From assembly GCA_008828725.1 (NCBI GenBank), contig MEHQ01002043.1, forward strand, positions 376,875 to 440,874: a DNA stretch of 64,000 nucleotides. Direction: 5' to 3'. This document shows, piece after piece, positions 11,092 through 21,412 of this stretch (its first letter is position 1; each line of letters starts with the position of its first letter). Source of the DNA: Saccharina japonica (lineage: Eukaryota; Sar; Phaeophyceae; Laminariales; Laminariaceae). The notes under the pieces are model-generated. The model had not been told where the DNA came from and made no database searches. It was given only the letters and a program-made list of their open reading frames with translations. The position numbers and the translations under genes are program-made.

Positions 11092-11446
11092 GGCGGCGGC
11101 GTGGGTTGTTGCTGCTGCTGCGGCGGCGGTGGCTGCTGCTGCTAACGGGGCTAGTCTCATCGTGGCCAACATTGATGCTGGTGCTGCTGATGTCGGACGC
11201 GGAATATGGGTGCTGATGGTCCCCCCCGACGTCGCTGATGGTGCACGCGCTACCGACGGGGCTGCTGCTGCTGCTGCTGCTGTCCGCGACGTACCGGGAT
11301 GATCCGTATGGGAACCGATGGCTCAACCCGCCGTCGTAAGTGGGGTATGCGCTGCCGACGGGGCTGCTGCTGGTGCTGCTGCTGTCCGCGACGTGACGGG
11401 ATGGCGGGGCCGGCCTCGGGCGGAGCTGCGTGCCCGCCAGCGGGTA
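9836..11446 (-). CDS. Ser-rich/acidic protein of unknown function (two exons seen, incomplete)
   Basis: Exon a runs 11446-10484 (minus): an acceptor atggtcag precedes TAC at 11446, 321 codons stay open, and a donor CAG|gtcagagg ends it. Exon b runs 9913-9836: acceptor atatttag, 26 codons, donor AAG|gtgaga. Both are in phase 0, joining ..ILQGVAEQ to AEGILRVGRQ... Residues 1-110 are Ser-rich with a duplicated SR(H/Y)VADSSS..SSSPVGSA phrase and two poly-Ser runs encoded by a CTG-type repeat. Next comes a Gly-rich patch (VIGGGEGGGGE), then a region with LHERETRALADLEQRLSRG. Near residues 250-280 is a Glu-rich run of about 25 acidic residues, followed by a helical segment (DEAVDKVFVLLEQGQEAQEKIL..) continued by exon b. 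The helices could form a coiled coil. No known domain was recognised. The start and the 3' exons are missing, and the poly-Ser run makes slippage variants likely. Confidence 0.6.
11047..11094. repeat. (CTG)n microsatellite, coding for poly-Ser on the minus strand
   Basis: An interrupted CTG/GCT array; a shorter one lies at 11261-11282. Both fall in the exon of the Ser-rich gene and code for Ser runs on the minus strand. Confidence 0.8.
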
Positions 11447-12957
11447 CTGACCATGAGCAGGGAGCGTATCAAGCGCAGAGCGGTAGGAAGGGGGGCGGGA
11501 GGGCGGAAGTGCGTGAGAGAGTGAATGTCAGGTAGGTCGGGGCTACGGGCTACATCATCGCATTGTATTCTTCATATACTCATGCCATCAGTACTCGCAC
11601 GATTTACTGTTTTGTGTGAGGTACTACAAACAGTACAGTAACAAAGCTAAAGAGAGGCACCCACTGTTTTTTCCGTCGATTTCTGTATAAATATGTGCGG
11701 CTGTGGTGTGTTTTGATTCGTGGCTCTTTTGTCACAAACGAAGTCGGGTGGGCCGGTAGGCCTCTGGCTTGAGAGCACTACGAGTACACCGCAAAGCGCA
11801 CCACGGGGTCCACATGCGCGAGAGAGGCACGGCGTACAGGCGGATCATGTGTCCTTGCGTAACATGCGCGAGCACATCGGAGAGCAGATTGAAGACGGAG
11901 CGAGCGCCCGACAAAAAAAAGAAGAGCGAAAAATAAAGATGGGCCTCGTGGAGATTCGAAAGAGCCGAAGCACACGGCGACAGACCACGCACAGGAAATG
12001 AGAACAAGAGAGAAACTGAACCAACCAAGAGAGGCAACCAAGCTCAGCTAAGCTCTGAACCCAGGTCCGCGAATATGCGCACGCATGGCGAAACGAGCGT
12101 CCTATGCCTGGGTGCGGGAAATAGCATACTTGTCTATCTCACCATGCACTCAGAAGACGCCTTCGAGACACATCATGGGGGTGGGCGTGCGATCTCGAAA
12201 TTGCTTGAAACTTTTACAGGGGCATATCGGGTCGGCACATTTGGCACGCCTCATCGTGTGAGACGAATAACCACATCATACATCATGAGGGGCATGTGCA
12301 AAGCCTCCTGCGCGTTCTAAGCAGCGCTTTTACCTATCGGCGTCGCATGCCGAGAGACAACAACAGACGAGAACAGAGCTATTTCGTAATACATGCGTTC
12401 ATATACATTCAGTGTAATTCAAATAACGAGATAGATGTTCTAAGCATCATCAGTTTGTGGGCTGACGAGACGTCGGGGGGAGAGAGACACACACTCACTC
12501 ACCAGTTGGCGATCAAGGCCTGCCGGGTCACGCTCTGCCATGCTTGGGGCGTCGCTGCGGTCGCTGCTGTGCCCTGTTTGTTTTTGTTGTTGCTGCTGCT
12601 GCCCTCTGGAGATGCGAGACTTTTGTCTCGATACTTCTCGGGGCAGATGTGTTTGTTGTGTATGCTGCGGTCGTGCGCGGAACGACCGCGCATGGGGCAG
12701 AGATGTTTTTTTTGGCGGGAAATTTATGAAACCCCAACGGTAATTGAAAAAGTTAGTGTCTGTGATGGCTTTGATTGGGTGATGAACTTGACGTTGTACC
12801 TTTGACCGTTTCAGATTTCAGATGATGAATCGAGCTGGATGAATCTCGTCACGACTTCAGATTATCTTTTTTTCCCTTTATTTAGTTTTTCCATTATTTT
12901 TATACGTAACGTATGAACAAATGGGAGTGCACTGATGGTACTTATGTACGTATATAC
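11447..12957. other. No gene recognised
   Basis: Probable upstream part of the minus-strand Ser-rich gene (its first exon is not located). Open frames near 11720-12040 and 12296-12805 lack motifs and convincing splice partners. Confidence 0.4.
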
Positions 12958-13083
12958 TACGAGTACTCCAGTTCAATACTAAGACCTCTTTGCCTATCTC
13001 TCTGTACAAGACACGCACCCACAATAATAATAAGAACGAACATGATTATTCGTATTATCAGTCAGGTATCATATAGCCGTATA
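12958..13083 (+). repeat. ~125-bp dispersed repeat, copy 1
   Basis: Aligns in the same orientation with 21208-21338: ..caatactaagacctct.tgcctatctctctgtacaagacacgca.. through ..gattattcgtattatcagtcag. Copy 1 abuts the truncated start of the LINE relic. Copy 2 abuts a tRNA-like sequence. Confidence 0.75.
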
Positions 13084-13093
13084 GGCTCTCAAG

Positions 13094-13585
13094 CAGACAC
13101 GATGCGAGAGCATCGAAACGACAATCCGTAAACGGCGTCTGTTCTTTGCGGGAGCCGTGGCACGGCAACCCAAGGGGCGACTACCCAGTCGGATTATGTT
13201 CGGGACCATGACGGGTGGGGAGGGACGCAGACCGGGCGGACAACCAAAGTCCTGGCAGAAATGCCTTGCTGAAGACCTCAAGGTGTTTCAAGCCTCCAAG
13301 GGGTCCACGGCACAGGTCCCGTTGGTGTTTGGAGTAGAGACCGCAGTATGGACCATTGCAGCAACTAAAGTGGGCAAGTGGCACAGGGGGGTCCTCGAAG
13401 CGGCTGAACAGTTCATGATCCGGTGGCACAAGGTAGAGGCGGAACTGAGTAGACAGCGCCACGCATCCGTTGCGGGGGGTGCAAAAGGGAATGGGAAGGG
13501 GGGGGGCAACAGTCGTACGGAAACCGCGGCTGATGAGAGCAGGAGGGAAACAGCCGACAGGGTAGCAAGGTACCAGGCTGACTAG
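13094..13585 (+). pseudogene. 5'-truncated LINE ORF2 C-terminus
   Basis: An open frame of about 164 codons starts without a start codon and reads ESIETTIRKRRLFFAGAVARQ, then RLPSRIMFGTM, a Gly/Pro-rich RPGGQPKSWQKCLAEDL segment, a Trp-bearing WHRGVLEAAEQFMIRWHKVEAELSRQ segment and a basic Gly-rich tail ending in RYQAD before a TAG at 13583. This is the known C-terminal region of LINE-type ORF2 proteins (the ..LR..R..WxGHV..RxP.R..., followed by G.R.R....W....DL pattern). The RT and endonuclease domains are absent, as expected from 5' truncation during target-primed reverse transcription. A T-rich 3' tail with (TTTG)n at 13668-13690 follows. Confidence 0.8.
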
Positions 13586-13700
13586 TAAGTCCCACCTAGA
13601 CTACCCGTGCCGCGCACCTCTGTAGCCGCTTCGAACGCGGCACTGTTTCTGGTGGTCTTTCTTTCCCTTTGTTTGTTTGTTTGTTTGATTTTTTTTTCTA

Positions 13701-14456
13701 AGGGCCATTCCTAACGAACGAAAAAAATCACGATTCGTGAGGTTTTTGTCGTGAATCGTGATTTTTTTTGTCGTGATTCACGACAAAAACCTCACGATTC
13801 ATGACGCCAATTTTTTTATAATTTCTTAAAAAAAAACAAAATCACGATTCACGACATTTGTCGTGGCTCAAAATACGCCTGATCAAGGCACTACGTAACC
13901 CACCCGACACCAACGGTATCCGAGGGCCGGTATAAGGGCATGCCAGGCCCTGCTCCGTACGCCGGTTGTGGACAGCGAGCGGCTGCCTAAAGGCACTGCT
14001 GGGTGCGGGGTAACGAGCCTGCTGTGACCTCGAAATCTCGAGGAGGCGGAGACACAGCGTGAAGAAAAAGCAAAAATAATCTGAAAATCTCATGGGCCAG
14101 GCAGAGCAGACGTCATGTCAGCGAGATTGGAACCTCGCGCGGACCTGGCCTGGCCGACGGCGCGTGAGGTTTGAATATCACAGACCGTGTCGGGCCTCTG
14201 CCCATGGTTTGAATCACGGACCGGGTCGGGCGCGGTCGGCCCGGCACGGCCTGGCCGTGACCTACCTGCGAGAGTTGGCCCTACCCTCAAATACCGTTGG
14301 TTTGAAAATATCGGATTTTTTATAATTTGAAAATATCACGAAACGTGACGAAAAAGCACCTATTTTCGTTAGGAAAGAAACATCACGAATCGTGATATTT
14401 TGTCATGCCAAAACGTCACGAATCGTGATTTTTTTTTGTTCGTTAGGAATGGCCCT
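13701..14456. mobile_element. 756-bp TIR element with subterminal palindrome arrays (TA target site)
   Basis: Left end AGGGCCATTCCTAACGAACG, right end its complement (cgttaggaatggccct); the TIR extends about 42 bp and is flanked by TA on both sides (13699-13700, 14457-14458). Just inside both ends lie repeated copies of the 13-bp palindrome TCACGATTCGTGA and near variants: at least five between 13727 and 13856 and three between 14332 and 14430. Such clustered subterminal repeats are typical transposase-binding sites. The interior encodes no transposase; it has a GC-rich part (14100-14280) with cgggtcgggc-type repeats. The element inserted into the T-rich tail of the LINE relic, so it is younger than that LINE. 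Confidence 0.85.
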
Positions 14457-14496
14457 TAATATGCGAGAAAACACGGATTTGTTGTATCATACGAGT

Positions 14497-15207
14497 ACGT
14501 GCAGATATTTGAGCAAACGGCAAGACCAACTAACTGCTGTTGTTGTGGTCTGGCGCCGCGAAGAGACGCGCCGAGTGCGCTGTACTGGGCGTAGAACCCA
14601 AGCGTTCGGAGCCACGCTGACTGCCTCTGGTCTGGCTGCGACGCGCCGAGTGCACTCGAGTCGACCTGTCTTGGTATTTATTTTGTATTTTGACACAACG
14701 AAGCATCCGAGCGTTGACTGTGTACTGCTGTAGTACTGCTGCTGCTGCTGTAAAATCTACGAGTAGTACGGAGAGGCGCGCGGCCGAGTGCGCTTCCCTT
14801 CGTCTCTAGGCCCGAGCCCGCGCCAGCCGGCTGTAGTTTGGCGACGGAGAGGCCCACCGATCGTCGGCTGCGCGTCGGGCGCGAAGCAACGTCGCTGTGT
14901 CACCATCCAACTCATCTATCTTGCTGCTGCTGCTGCTTGCTTGCTGCCTGGATAACATCTTGAATTTAGAGACCATGCCATTTTTCGATTTGAAAATCTG
15001 ATGACCCAAGTCGTCGGATTTTGGCCCAAGTCGTCGGATTTTGGCCCAAAATCCGACGACTTGGGTCATCGGATTCTCAAATCGAAAAATTTCCGGTCAG
15101 ATTTTGCTTAATCGGACTGCATAGGACGGTGCTTTCGTTTTTGAGATCGAAAAATACAAATCTGAAGCTCGAAATCGAACCGCATATTATAAGGAAACGG
15201 CGGCTAA
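14497..15207 (-). mobile_element. Palindrome-bearing TIR family, copy 1 (truncated)
   Basis: Inverted relative to a full copy at 56828-57621. Shared parts: the gagcaaacg...actaactg...ttgttgtgg..tggc start (14500-14555), the gtcttggtatttattttgtattttga segment near 14668, the cttgctgcctggataacatcttgaattta segment near 14938, and the terminal part with ctgaagctcgaaatcgaaccgcat (15161-15184). It contains a near-perfect hairpin at about 14988-15090, in which gacccaagtcgtcggatttt faces its complement and the phrase is duplicated on one arm. The left TIR is missing. Open frames inside have no recognised product. Confidence 0.75.
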
Positions 15208-16392
15208 AGTATTTTTTGCGTCGTCTTTTTTAAAAGATTAACCTCAAGATCCTCTCCTTCGGAACAGAAGTATGGTTAGTATTGAAGAGGGGTAACATTG
15301 TGGCGATACCATGTCCCAGAACTCCAACACGCCTACTCGTATGAAGTCGAAACCCCTGGCATGTATGTTCGAGAAACCACTTTCTCGAAGCTCTTCCTGC
15401 GGGGAACTCGGAGATTTGTCACGTCTAGATCTCGACACGAACAACTGGTAAAGTTAAAAAAAAAAAAAACCGCAACACTCGCTGCAATAGTGTCCATACT
15501 GGTCGAATTATTATTGACGTAAATTTTTTGTAGGTGTTTTCCAGTCAAAATAGGTCTGCAAGCATCCTGAGGAAAGTTACCTAAAAATGTTAACACAGCC
15601 GTTGTATTTTGTATTTTCTTTACTACTCCGCTGTCCACAGAAAGGTAAACTCAAAATCTTATTTGCAGTATCTTAATGATTTAGAGAATCTGTTGAATCT
15701 GTTGCGTAAAGGGGAAGAGTCCATGCGAGGAAGAAAGCGCATGGGAGGAAGGAGTGAATGTGATGCTGAGGGGAGAACTACAGGAAAATCTCTTTGTGTT
15801 CGTTACTTTGGATTGGTTCGCGTGTTTCTGCAAACAAACGCCAAATGGAGGGGATTTTTTTTATCTGTCCCCTAATTGTTGCTTAATTTTTCTGGCGTAT
15901 CCGAAGTGAGAGAAACAGATTTTGACGGCTGAGCTGGAGCTGAAAGAATCCAAGAATGGTGGATTTTGATTAAATCTAAAAGCAAAATCATCTATATTAA
16001 GTTGTACCAGATCCATTAGTATTGGATCAGCACATTGTCGGATGCAGATCATAATAATAATTAATAATGAGCTGGGGTATCACTCACTCTCACTGCTGCT
16101 GTAGAGAGAAGAGAAATTCTTACGTTATTCTTGGGAATTCTTCGAGGAATTTATTTTGTTATATATATTTAAGTATTTTAACTGCCTGCTGCCTACGTAT
16201 GGTTCCAGGAAGTTCCCCGTGACAACGCTTAGGTTATTTAGGTTGTGTCCAGAACAGAATCGAAAATCGAAGATTTGAAAATGGAAATCATTTCCGTTTT
16301 CGTTATAATTTCAAGGGCCGAGCGTGTCCAAACAGAAAAGAAAAGAAAAAACGAAAAACGAAATTATATCGTTTTCGATATCATTTTAGCCG
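15208..16392. other. No gene recognised
   Basis: Short frames only. A cacattgtcggatg word occurs at 16031 (see the dispersed module at 2730, 2810 and 6248). From 16230 on, gtgtcca(a/g)acagaa words begin that belong to the duplicated block to the right. Confidence 0.45.
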
Positions 16393-16808
16393 ATGTGTCC
16401 AAACAGAAACGAATTGGGAACATCAAGATCCAGGCAAACAAATACTGAGAGCACAAGCTATGGGCTGTTCACAACTATGTACACATGCCGACAATCCAGC
16501 GCTCGGCACCACAGGCCCACCAGAGCAACAGGCAGACGCGACGACAATTCCATACCGGGAGGTCGTTGGGCCTCCCATGAAGGTGGTCGCGTGTCCAACT
16601 TTGACGCCCCGGGATCAAAATTCAAATTATACTGAGAGCGAACTTCCAACCTCATTCTCGAGGGCATGATGCTGAACTCGACTCAAATGATTTTCGCTTT
16701 GGCTCGAACGCCGTCAAACAAAGGCCCTAGAGCGTCGGGGCTGGTGTTGTGGCTGGCCTGCTGGCTATTTACGGGGGATCTGTGTGGCTGTGTTGCCGTG
16801 CTAGCTGT
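16393..16808 (+). repeat. 410-bp direct duplication, copy 1
   Basis: Matches 17153-17563 at about 95 % by eye, from tgtccaaacagaa(a/t)cgaa to ctgtgttg/ctgtgtta..gctgt. In both copies the same frames stay open over ~65-90 codons but with no recognised protein motif, so coding is doubtful. Confidence 0.85.
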
Positions 16809-17042
16809 GGGTTGCGTGCTGCGTGCGGCAGTCCTGATGTGATATTTTGACGTAGCTGCGCTGACCAGTACGACACCCTGAATTGTTGCTGCTCGTGCTG
16901 TCGTTTTCCTTTTCGTTTTTCAGCTGTCACCTTTTTGTTTTTCGCAATAGGTTGTAAATCGTTGATTTTCTCAGAACAAAAAACCGAAGGGAAACACGTT
17001 TGTGCCAGGGGACCAATCAGCGCTCTGTTTATTTTCATTTCG

Positions 17043-17130
17043 TTTTTCGATTTCGATTTTCGATTCTGTCTGGACAAGCGCTACGGGCTCCAAACAGAAT
17101 CGAAAATCGAAATCGAAAATCGAATTCATT
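17043..17130. repeat. Inverted repeat of tcgaaaatcgaaatcg units
   Basis: A tttcgatttcgattttcgat arm faces cgaaaatcgaaatcgaaaat across a short spacer (gtctggacaagcgctacgggctcc). The gtccaaacagaatcgaa word that ends the arm also opens both copies of the 410-bp duplication, suggesting these are element termini. Confidence 0.7.
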
Positions 17131-17152
17131 TCGATTTCGATAAAAAATCACC

Positions 17153-17563
17153 AACGTGTCCAAACAGAATCGAATTGGGAAACAGCAAGATCCAGGCGAA
17201 AAACAACTGAGAGCACAAGCCATGGGCTGTTCACAACTATGTACACATGCCGACAATCTAGCGCTCGGCACCACAGGCCCACCAGAGGAGCAGGCAGAAG
17301 CGACGACAATTCGATACCGGGAGGTCGTTGGGCCTCCCATGGAGGTGGTCGCGTGTCCAACTTTGACGCCCCGGGATCAAAATTCAAATTATACTGAGAA
17401 CGAACATTCAACCTCATTCTCGAGGGCATGATGCTGAACTCTACTCAAATTCTCTTCGCTTTGGCTCGAACGCCGGCAAACAAAGGCCCTAGAGCGTCTG
17501 GGCTGGTGTTGTGGTTGGCCTGCTGGCTATTTACGGGGGATCTGTGCGGCTGTGTTAGCTGTA
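17153..17563 (+). repeat. 410-bp direct duplication, copy 2
   Basis: Second copy of 16393-16808, offset by about 760 bp. The ~345 bp between the copies contains the inverted-repeat structure at 17043-17130. Confidence 0.85.
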
Positions 17564-17569
17564 ATTCAA

Positions 17570-17720
17570 CAAAAATATCACGCGTGATATGTTGATATAA
17601 GTTGAGTTGATATAATATCAAGTATCGCATCAACACAACGCTGATAAGTTGATATATATCAACTTATCATGATATATCAAATCAAGTGAAATTTCGTGAT
17701 AAGTTGATATTTTCAGACAC
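17570..17720. repeat. Cluster of gttgatat/atatcaac words with a 26-bp palindrome
   Basis: Repeated tgatat(a)agttgat words in both orientations, including gataagttgatatatatcaacttatc at about 17643-17668. It lies directly upstream of the hAT transposase relic, and such clusters serve as subterminal binding sites in hAT elements. The link is inferred from position. Confidence 0.55.
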
Positions 17721-17782
17721 AAAAAGAGGCGTTTGCGTCATGTAACGCCATTTTTGTGCGGCCCAACCAAGTAGCGGATAGG

Positions 17783-17955
17783 TGGTAGATATACGTGCGC
17801 ACGCCGAGGGTCACACGCCACACGTCTCTGCTGCGTCCGAGCGTGTATTCTCAGTAGGCGGACGCGTGGTCACGAAGCACCGGAACCGCCTGGGTGGGGA
17901 GCGGGTAGCAGACATCGTGCTCCTGCACGAAAGCATGAAACATGACATCTGGTAG
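17783..17955 (+). pseudogene. hAT transposase C-terminal dimerisation region, relic
   Basis: In frame from 17782 to a TAG at 17953-17955 the plus strand reads ..PHVSAASERVFSVGGRVVTKHRNRL followed by ..ERVADIVLLHESMKHDIW. The SAxSERxFSxxGxxxTxxRNxL...VxxLVxLxxN pattern is the conserved hAT C-terminal (dimerisation) motif. Only about 57 codons remain, so it is a fragment. The termini of the parent element were not found with confidence. Confidence 0.85.
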
Positions 17956-18574
17956 ATAATGATGTAGGGCGCCAAGTGCCAAGTAAAAAGTGCCGCTTGC
18001 AGGGACCCGGAGGGAATGAATTATCGGATGCAAATGGAAGGATAAGGTACAGGGTTGTACATATGTACACCGTTGTAGACACCATGGGTTTTACGTGTCT
18101 ACTTATAGTGGGCTGGGTCTGTGTGATACTACTCGTGCCGTGCAGAGTTTGTCAGTCGGCCGCATCCATATGGCGTGCGTCGACAAAACGACCAAAGTGA
18201 TAACTACCAGACAGAATGAGCCACGGTTTTGGCTACGGCGTTGAACACTGCATTGCCTGGCACCAGCCGCATGTTGTTCGCGCCTTGTCTGCTCTCTGTC
18301 TTCTGGCTGTCCAGTGTACGGGGCGTTCGTAGCTGCGGTTGTCGCCATGATCTCCGTTGTCGCTGGGCTGTTCGTTCTTCGTGTTTTGCTTTTAGGGTCA
18401 TTTTAATCGATTTTCGATTAAACAAAACCGAAGAGCAAAACTATCCCATCGCGGTCTCCTGGGTCTCTTTTTTTCTGTTTCGCCAATCAGAGGGAGTGAA
18501 TCTTCATAACTCATTTTAGGTTTTGTTTTTAGGTTTTGTTTTTAGGGTCAAAACGCTCCGTTTGTACGGGCCCA
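17956..18574. other. No gene recognised
   Basis: Contains an attttaatcgattttcgatt stretch at 18400-18420 and a duplicated ttttgtttttagg phrase at 18521-18548, immediately before the next TIR element. Confidence 0.4.
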
Positions 18575-19406
18575 AGGGCCCGTATTAACGAGTATGAAAT
18601 GAATTCAATTTGGAAAAAAGAAAATTCAAACACGCTTTTCATTGGTCAACACACGCACCAGCATCAAAGATTAGGATCTTGGGGTCTAATCAATTTGAAT
18701 TGGACGAAAAAACCAAGAAGGTCCCAGGACCTTCTTTTCCAAAGAATTCAAATCAAATTGAGGAGTTGGCCCGACTTGGACCGGCATGTCCACGGTGGGC
18801 AAACGCCCCCGGTACAATCTGGTCATTTCTTGGTGGCATCGATGACCACGACCGAGGCGACAACACGTGAACCACAACCCGAGGCCACCGGGACAACAGC
18901 CGCGCCCACGCCTATAGACCATAGCACAGCGTAGCCCGGCGGTGGCGCCTCAAAACCAATCATGGCGGTCGCAATCCCAACTTTTCAACCAGCTCGATGC
19001 TCCAACCCGATCAAAAACCGAGCGATCGACCCAAAAACAGCATGATACGCTCAAGACTTCGATAACACCATCGCCGCCCCTGTCTCGCCCGTGGCGTTCC
19101 AGGGATCCCTACGCCCACCCAGGAGACCCTGCGAGCGATAGCTTCCTAGCCTGGGCGGTCAAAAGCAAAAGTATGCTGGCGGCGGCGCGCACGCGTCGAC
19201 GCATGCTTTCCCTCTCGTCTCCTCTCGTCGATTTTTTTCACCTGGGCGCTGTGACGCATGCTGCGTTTTTTCGATTTCATAAATATTTGAACGAGCAATT
19301 CACTATTCCCCATAGGACGCAAACCAGTTTTTTTTTGCGAAATCACATTCAAATAGGATTTTATTTTCCAAATTGAATTTTTGCTGTCTTCGTTAAGATG
19401 GGCCCT
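18575..19406. mobile_element. ~830-bp TIR element with AGGGCC..TTAACGA ends
   Basis: Left end agggcccgtattaacgag, then aatt.caatttggaaaa; right end complementary (ttttccaaattgaatttttg..cttcgttaagatgggccct). The imperfect TIR spans about 60 bp. The first 17 bp match the end of the element at 13701 at the positions AGGGCC..T..TAACGA, so the two are probably distant members of one group. Open frames inside (18536-18934, 18942-19376) show no transposase motif. No clear target duplication. Confidence 0.65.
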
Positions 19407-21207
19407 AAGAAGGATGNAAACATATATATGTATCATATACGCATAAATCTATATATCTTTCGCTTATCACATATGCACATCCTTAGGTCTGCGGATATCT
19501 CCAGCCTCTGATCGCCTTTCCGCGCGATTTCTTCGCTGAGGCGTGCCCCCGCCTCGCCTGCAACCGCCGGCTTAGCTGATCCGCCCGCTCGGCGCCGTAG
19601 CGCGCGCGCGAGGCCTCGACGTCGAGATCTACGACGAGATCTCCGAAAAATCGTGCCCTGTGAGACGTTTGGTTCGTAGTCTGCATACAGGGCTCATGTC
19701 TTCGCGTGTTTTCTTCGGTACGTGTTCTCTGACCTCCGACCCGTGGGGGGAGTCGATTACGTGGCCGGCGTCGCCATTGTGAAGGCCACTGAGCGAGGTT
19801 TGTGCTAGGATCTGGGGAAGAGTTTGTAATCCCCGAGAACACGTGCCACCCAGGCCTCGTGGAGAACTGCGAACTCTCAATATTTTTGAACCCCGGGTAG
19901 TCTACAGCAGCACGTATATGCTGTATGTACATAATGTACAGCAGCAGCTGAAGCTGCTATGATGAGCCTGCAGCATCACGAAGCTACACATGGTATATGC
20001 ACAGCAGCATCACGGAGCTACAAATGGTATATGCACGATTTCGCGTCTCGCCGTCACGTGCACGTAGAGGGAGCACGGTCAAGCAAAGAGAGGTCGAGAG
20101 CTTGAAATTTACAGTTTTGCATGACTTTGGCAGCACTCTGGACGGAAAAATAAGAACTGTTTTAATATACATATCAAGTCTAAACGGTCCCTACATTTGC
20201 GCCCAGAGTGGTGCCAACTCCAATCATAGATACGAAATGAGTCCCCGTGTCGGTGACTCGTCGAACGAGCTCAAATGGCGTGCCCGTCAAGCGCGCCCGG
20301 AGACGACGGGGCTCTCCGACAGAGAGGACGGAGAGTCTCGGTACGCTTGAATCGGAGACGTGTCGGCGAAGGAAGGACGATCGGGGATACGAGGCTATCG
20401 AGAGCATCGCCTCAAAAAAAAAATCTCCTCATCATGCTCAATATACGTTGAGGGTTTCAAAATAAAAAAATGGCATTTACAAACGGGGATGGGGAAACAC
20501 GTTTTTTTTAAACGTTTTTTTACGTTTTTGTTTTTTGTTCTTTGGTCTTGCTTTGGCGGAGGGGGCGCGTAGATGTATACGTGCATCGGGTATATATCGA
20601 AGACGCGTGTGTGGAGTGTACCAGTACTCTGAAATACTGCTGTACTACAACAGTACCTATCACGAGCTGTGTGAGCAGTACGTAGGTTGGATATGTATCA
20701 TGACCAGTATCAAAGATACACGCACGTCGTATCAGTTGTTGTTTTGTTCCTGTTGTCGCCGTTGTTCGCCTGTTTCGAAGATGTGTAGACCCACAGGCCC
20801 ACACAGCAGTAGTAGTAGGCAGAACTGTACAGCAAACAATGTGCACGTGTCAGGTGTGTGACCAAGATACATACGCGCACACACGTATGAGTACAGCAGC
20901 AGCAGGATCACATTTATTACGAGTGATACGGTTGACACTCTCCGTGGGCAGTGTGCAGAGCACTCTCACAACTCTTGGCAGTACGTCTGATTTTCTAAGC
21001 TTTATTTTGACCCATCCGCCGGAGGATATAAAAAAAAAAAACTCTGATTTTCATCCTTCGACACAATGCTGCTCTGCTAACGTGTGTAACTCTTGGCATT
21101 ACGCCTGACCCCTATCCTTAGCCACAATGCTGCTAACATTCCCGGTATCACGCAAGGCTGCGACCGGCGGCCGTCCAGGCCGCCGGCGAAGCCCCTTGTA
21201 GTATTAC
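19407..21207. other. No gene recognised
   Basis: Includes an ambiguous base at 19417. The minus-strand frame 19483-19932 is GC-rich (19500-19800) but has no recognisable motif. 19930-20035 repeats a cagcagcatcacg.agctaca phrase twice. 20940-21130 repeats an aactcttggca(t/g)tacg.ctga phrase three times and cacaatgctgct twice. Confidence 0.4.
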
Positions 21208-21338
21208 TACGAGTTACTCTCAGTTTCAATACTAAGGACCTCTCTGCCTATCTCTCTGTGCAAGACACGCAACCACAAATAATAGAACAAATGATTATTC
21301 GTATTATCAGTCAGGGTATCATTATACCCGTAGTCGCC
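21208..21338 (+). repeat. ~125-bp dispersed repeat, copy 2
   Basis: Second copy of 12958-13083; it ends where the tRNA-like sequence begins. Confidence 0.75.
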
Positions 21339-21412
21339 CCGGTGGTCAACTGGTAGCCACGAAGCTTTTGGGCCGGATGTCGAGGGTTCGATTCTCCCCA
21401 TGGAGTGTTTTA
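21338..21412 (+). other. tRNA-like sequence with Pol III A and B boxes (possible SINE head)
   Basis: A D-arm-like GTGG..CCAC stem closes a tcaactggtag loop, giving a good A box. 34 bp downstream, GGTTCGATTC is a perfect B box. Acceptor and anticodon stems do not pair well and no anticodon arm can be drawn with confidence. It is therefore more likely a tRNA-derived SINE head or a dead tRNA gene than a functional tRNA. Confidence 0.45.

Noticed and set aside
10424-11216. Plus-strand Leu-rich frames
   Set aside because: Antisense of the Glu-rich and Ser-rich parts of the minus-strand gene; poly-Leu results from reading CTC/CTG repeats.
19483-19932. 149-codon minus-strand Arg-rich frame
   Set aside because: Arg-rich product typical of antisense reading through GC-rich DNA; no domain recognised on either strand.
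21338-21412. Functional tRNA gene
   Set aside because: A and B boxes and the D stem are good, but the acceptor and anticodon stems do not pair; kept only as tRNA-like.
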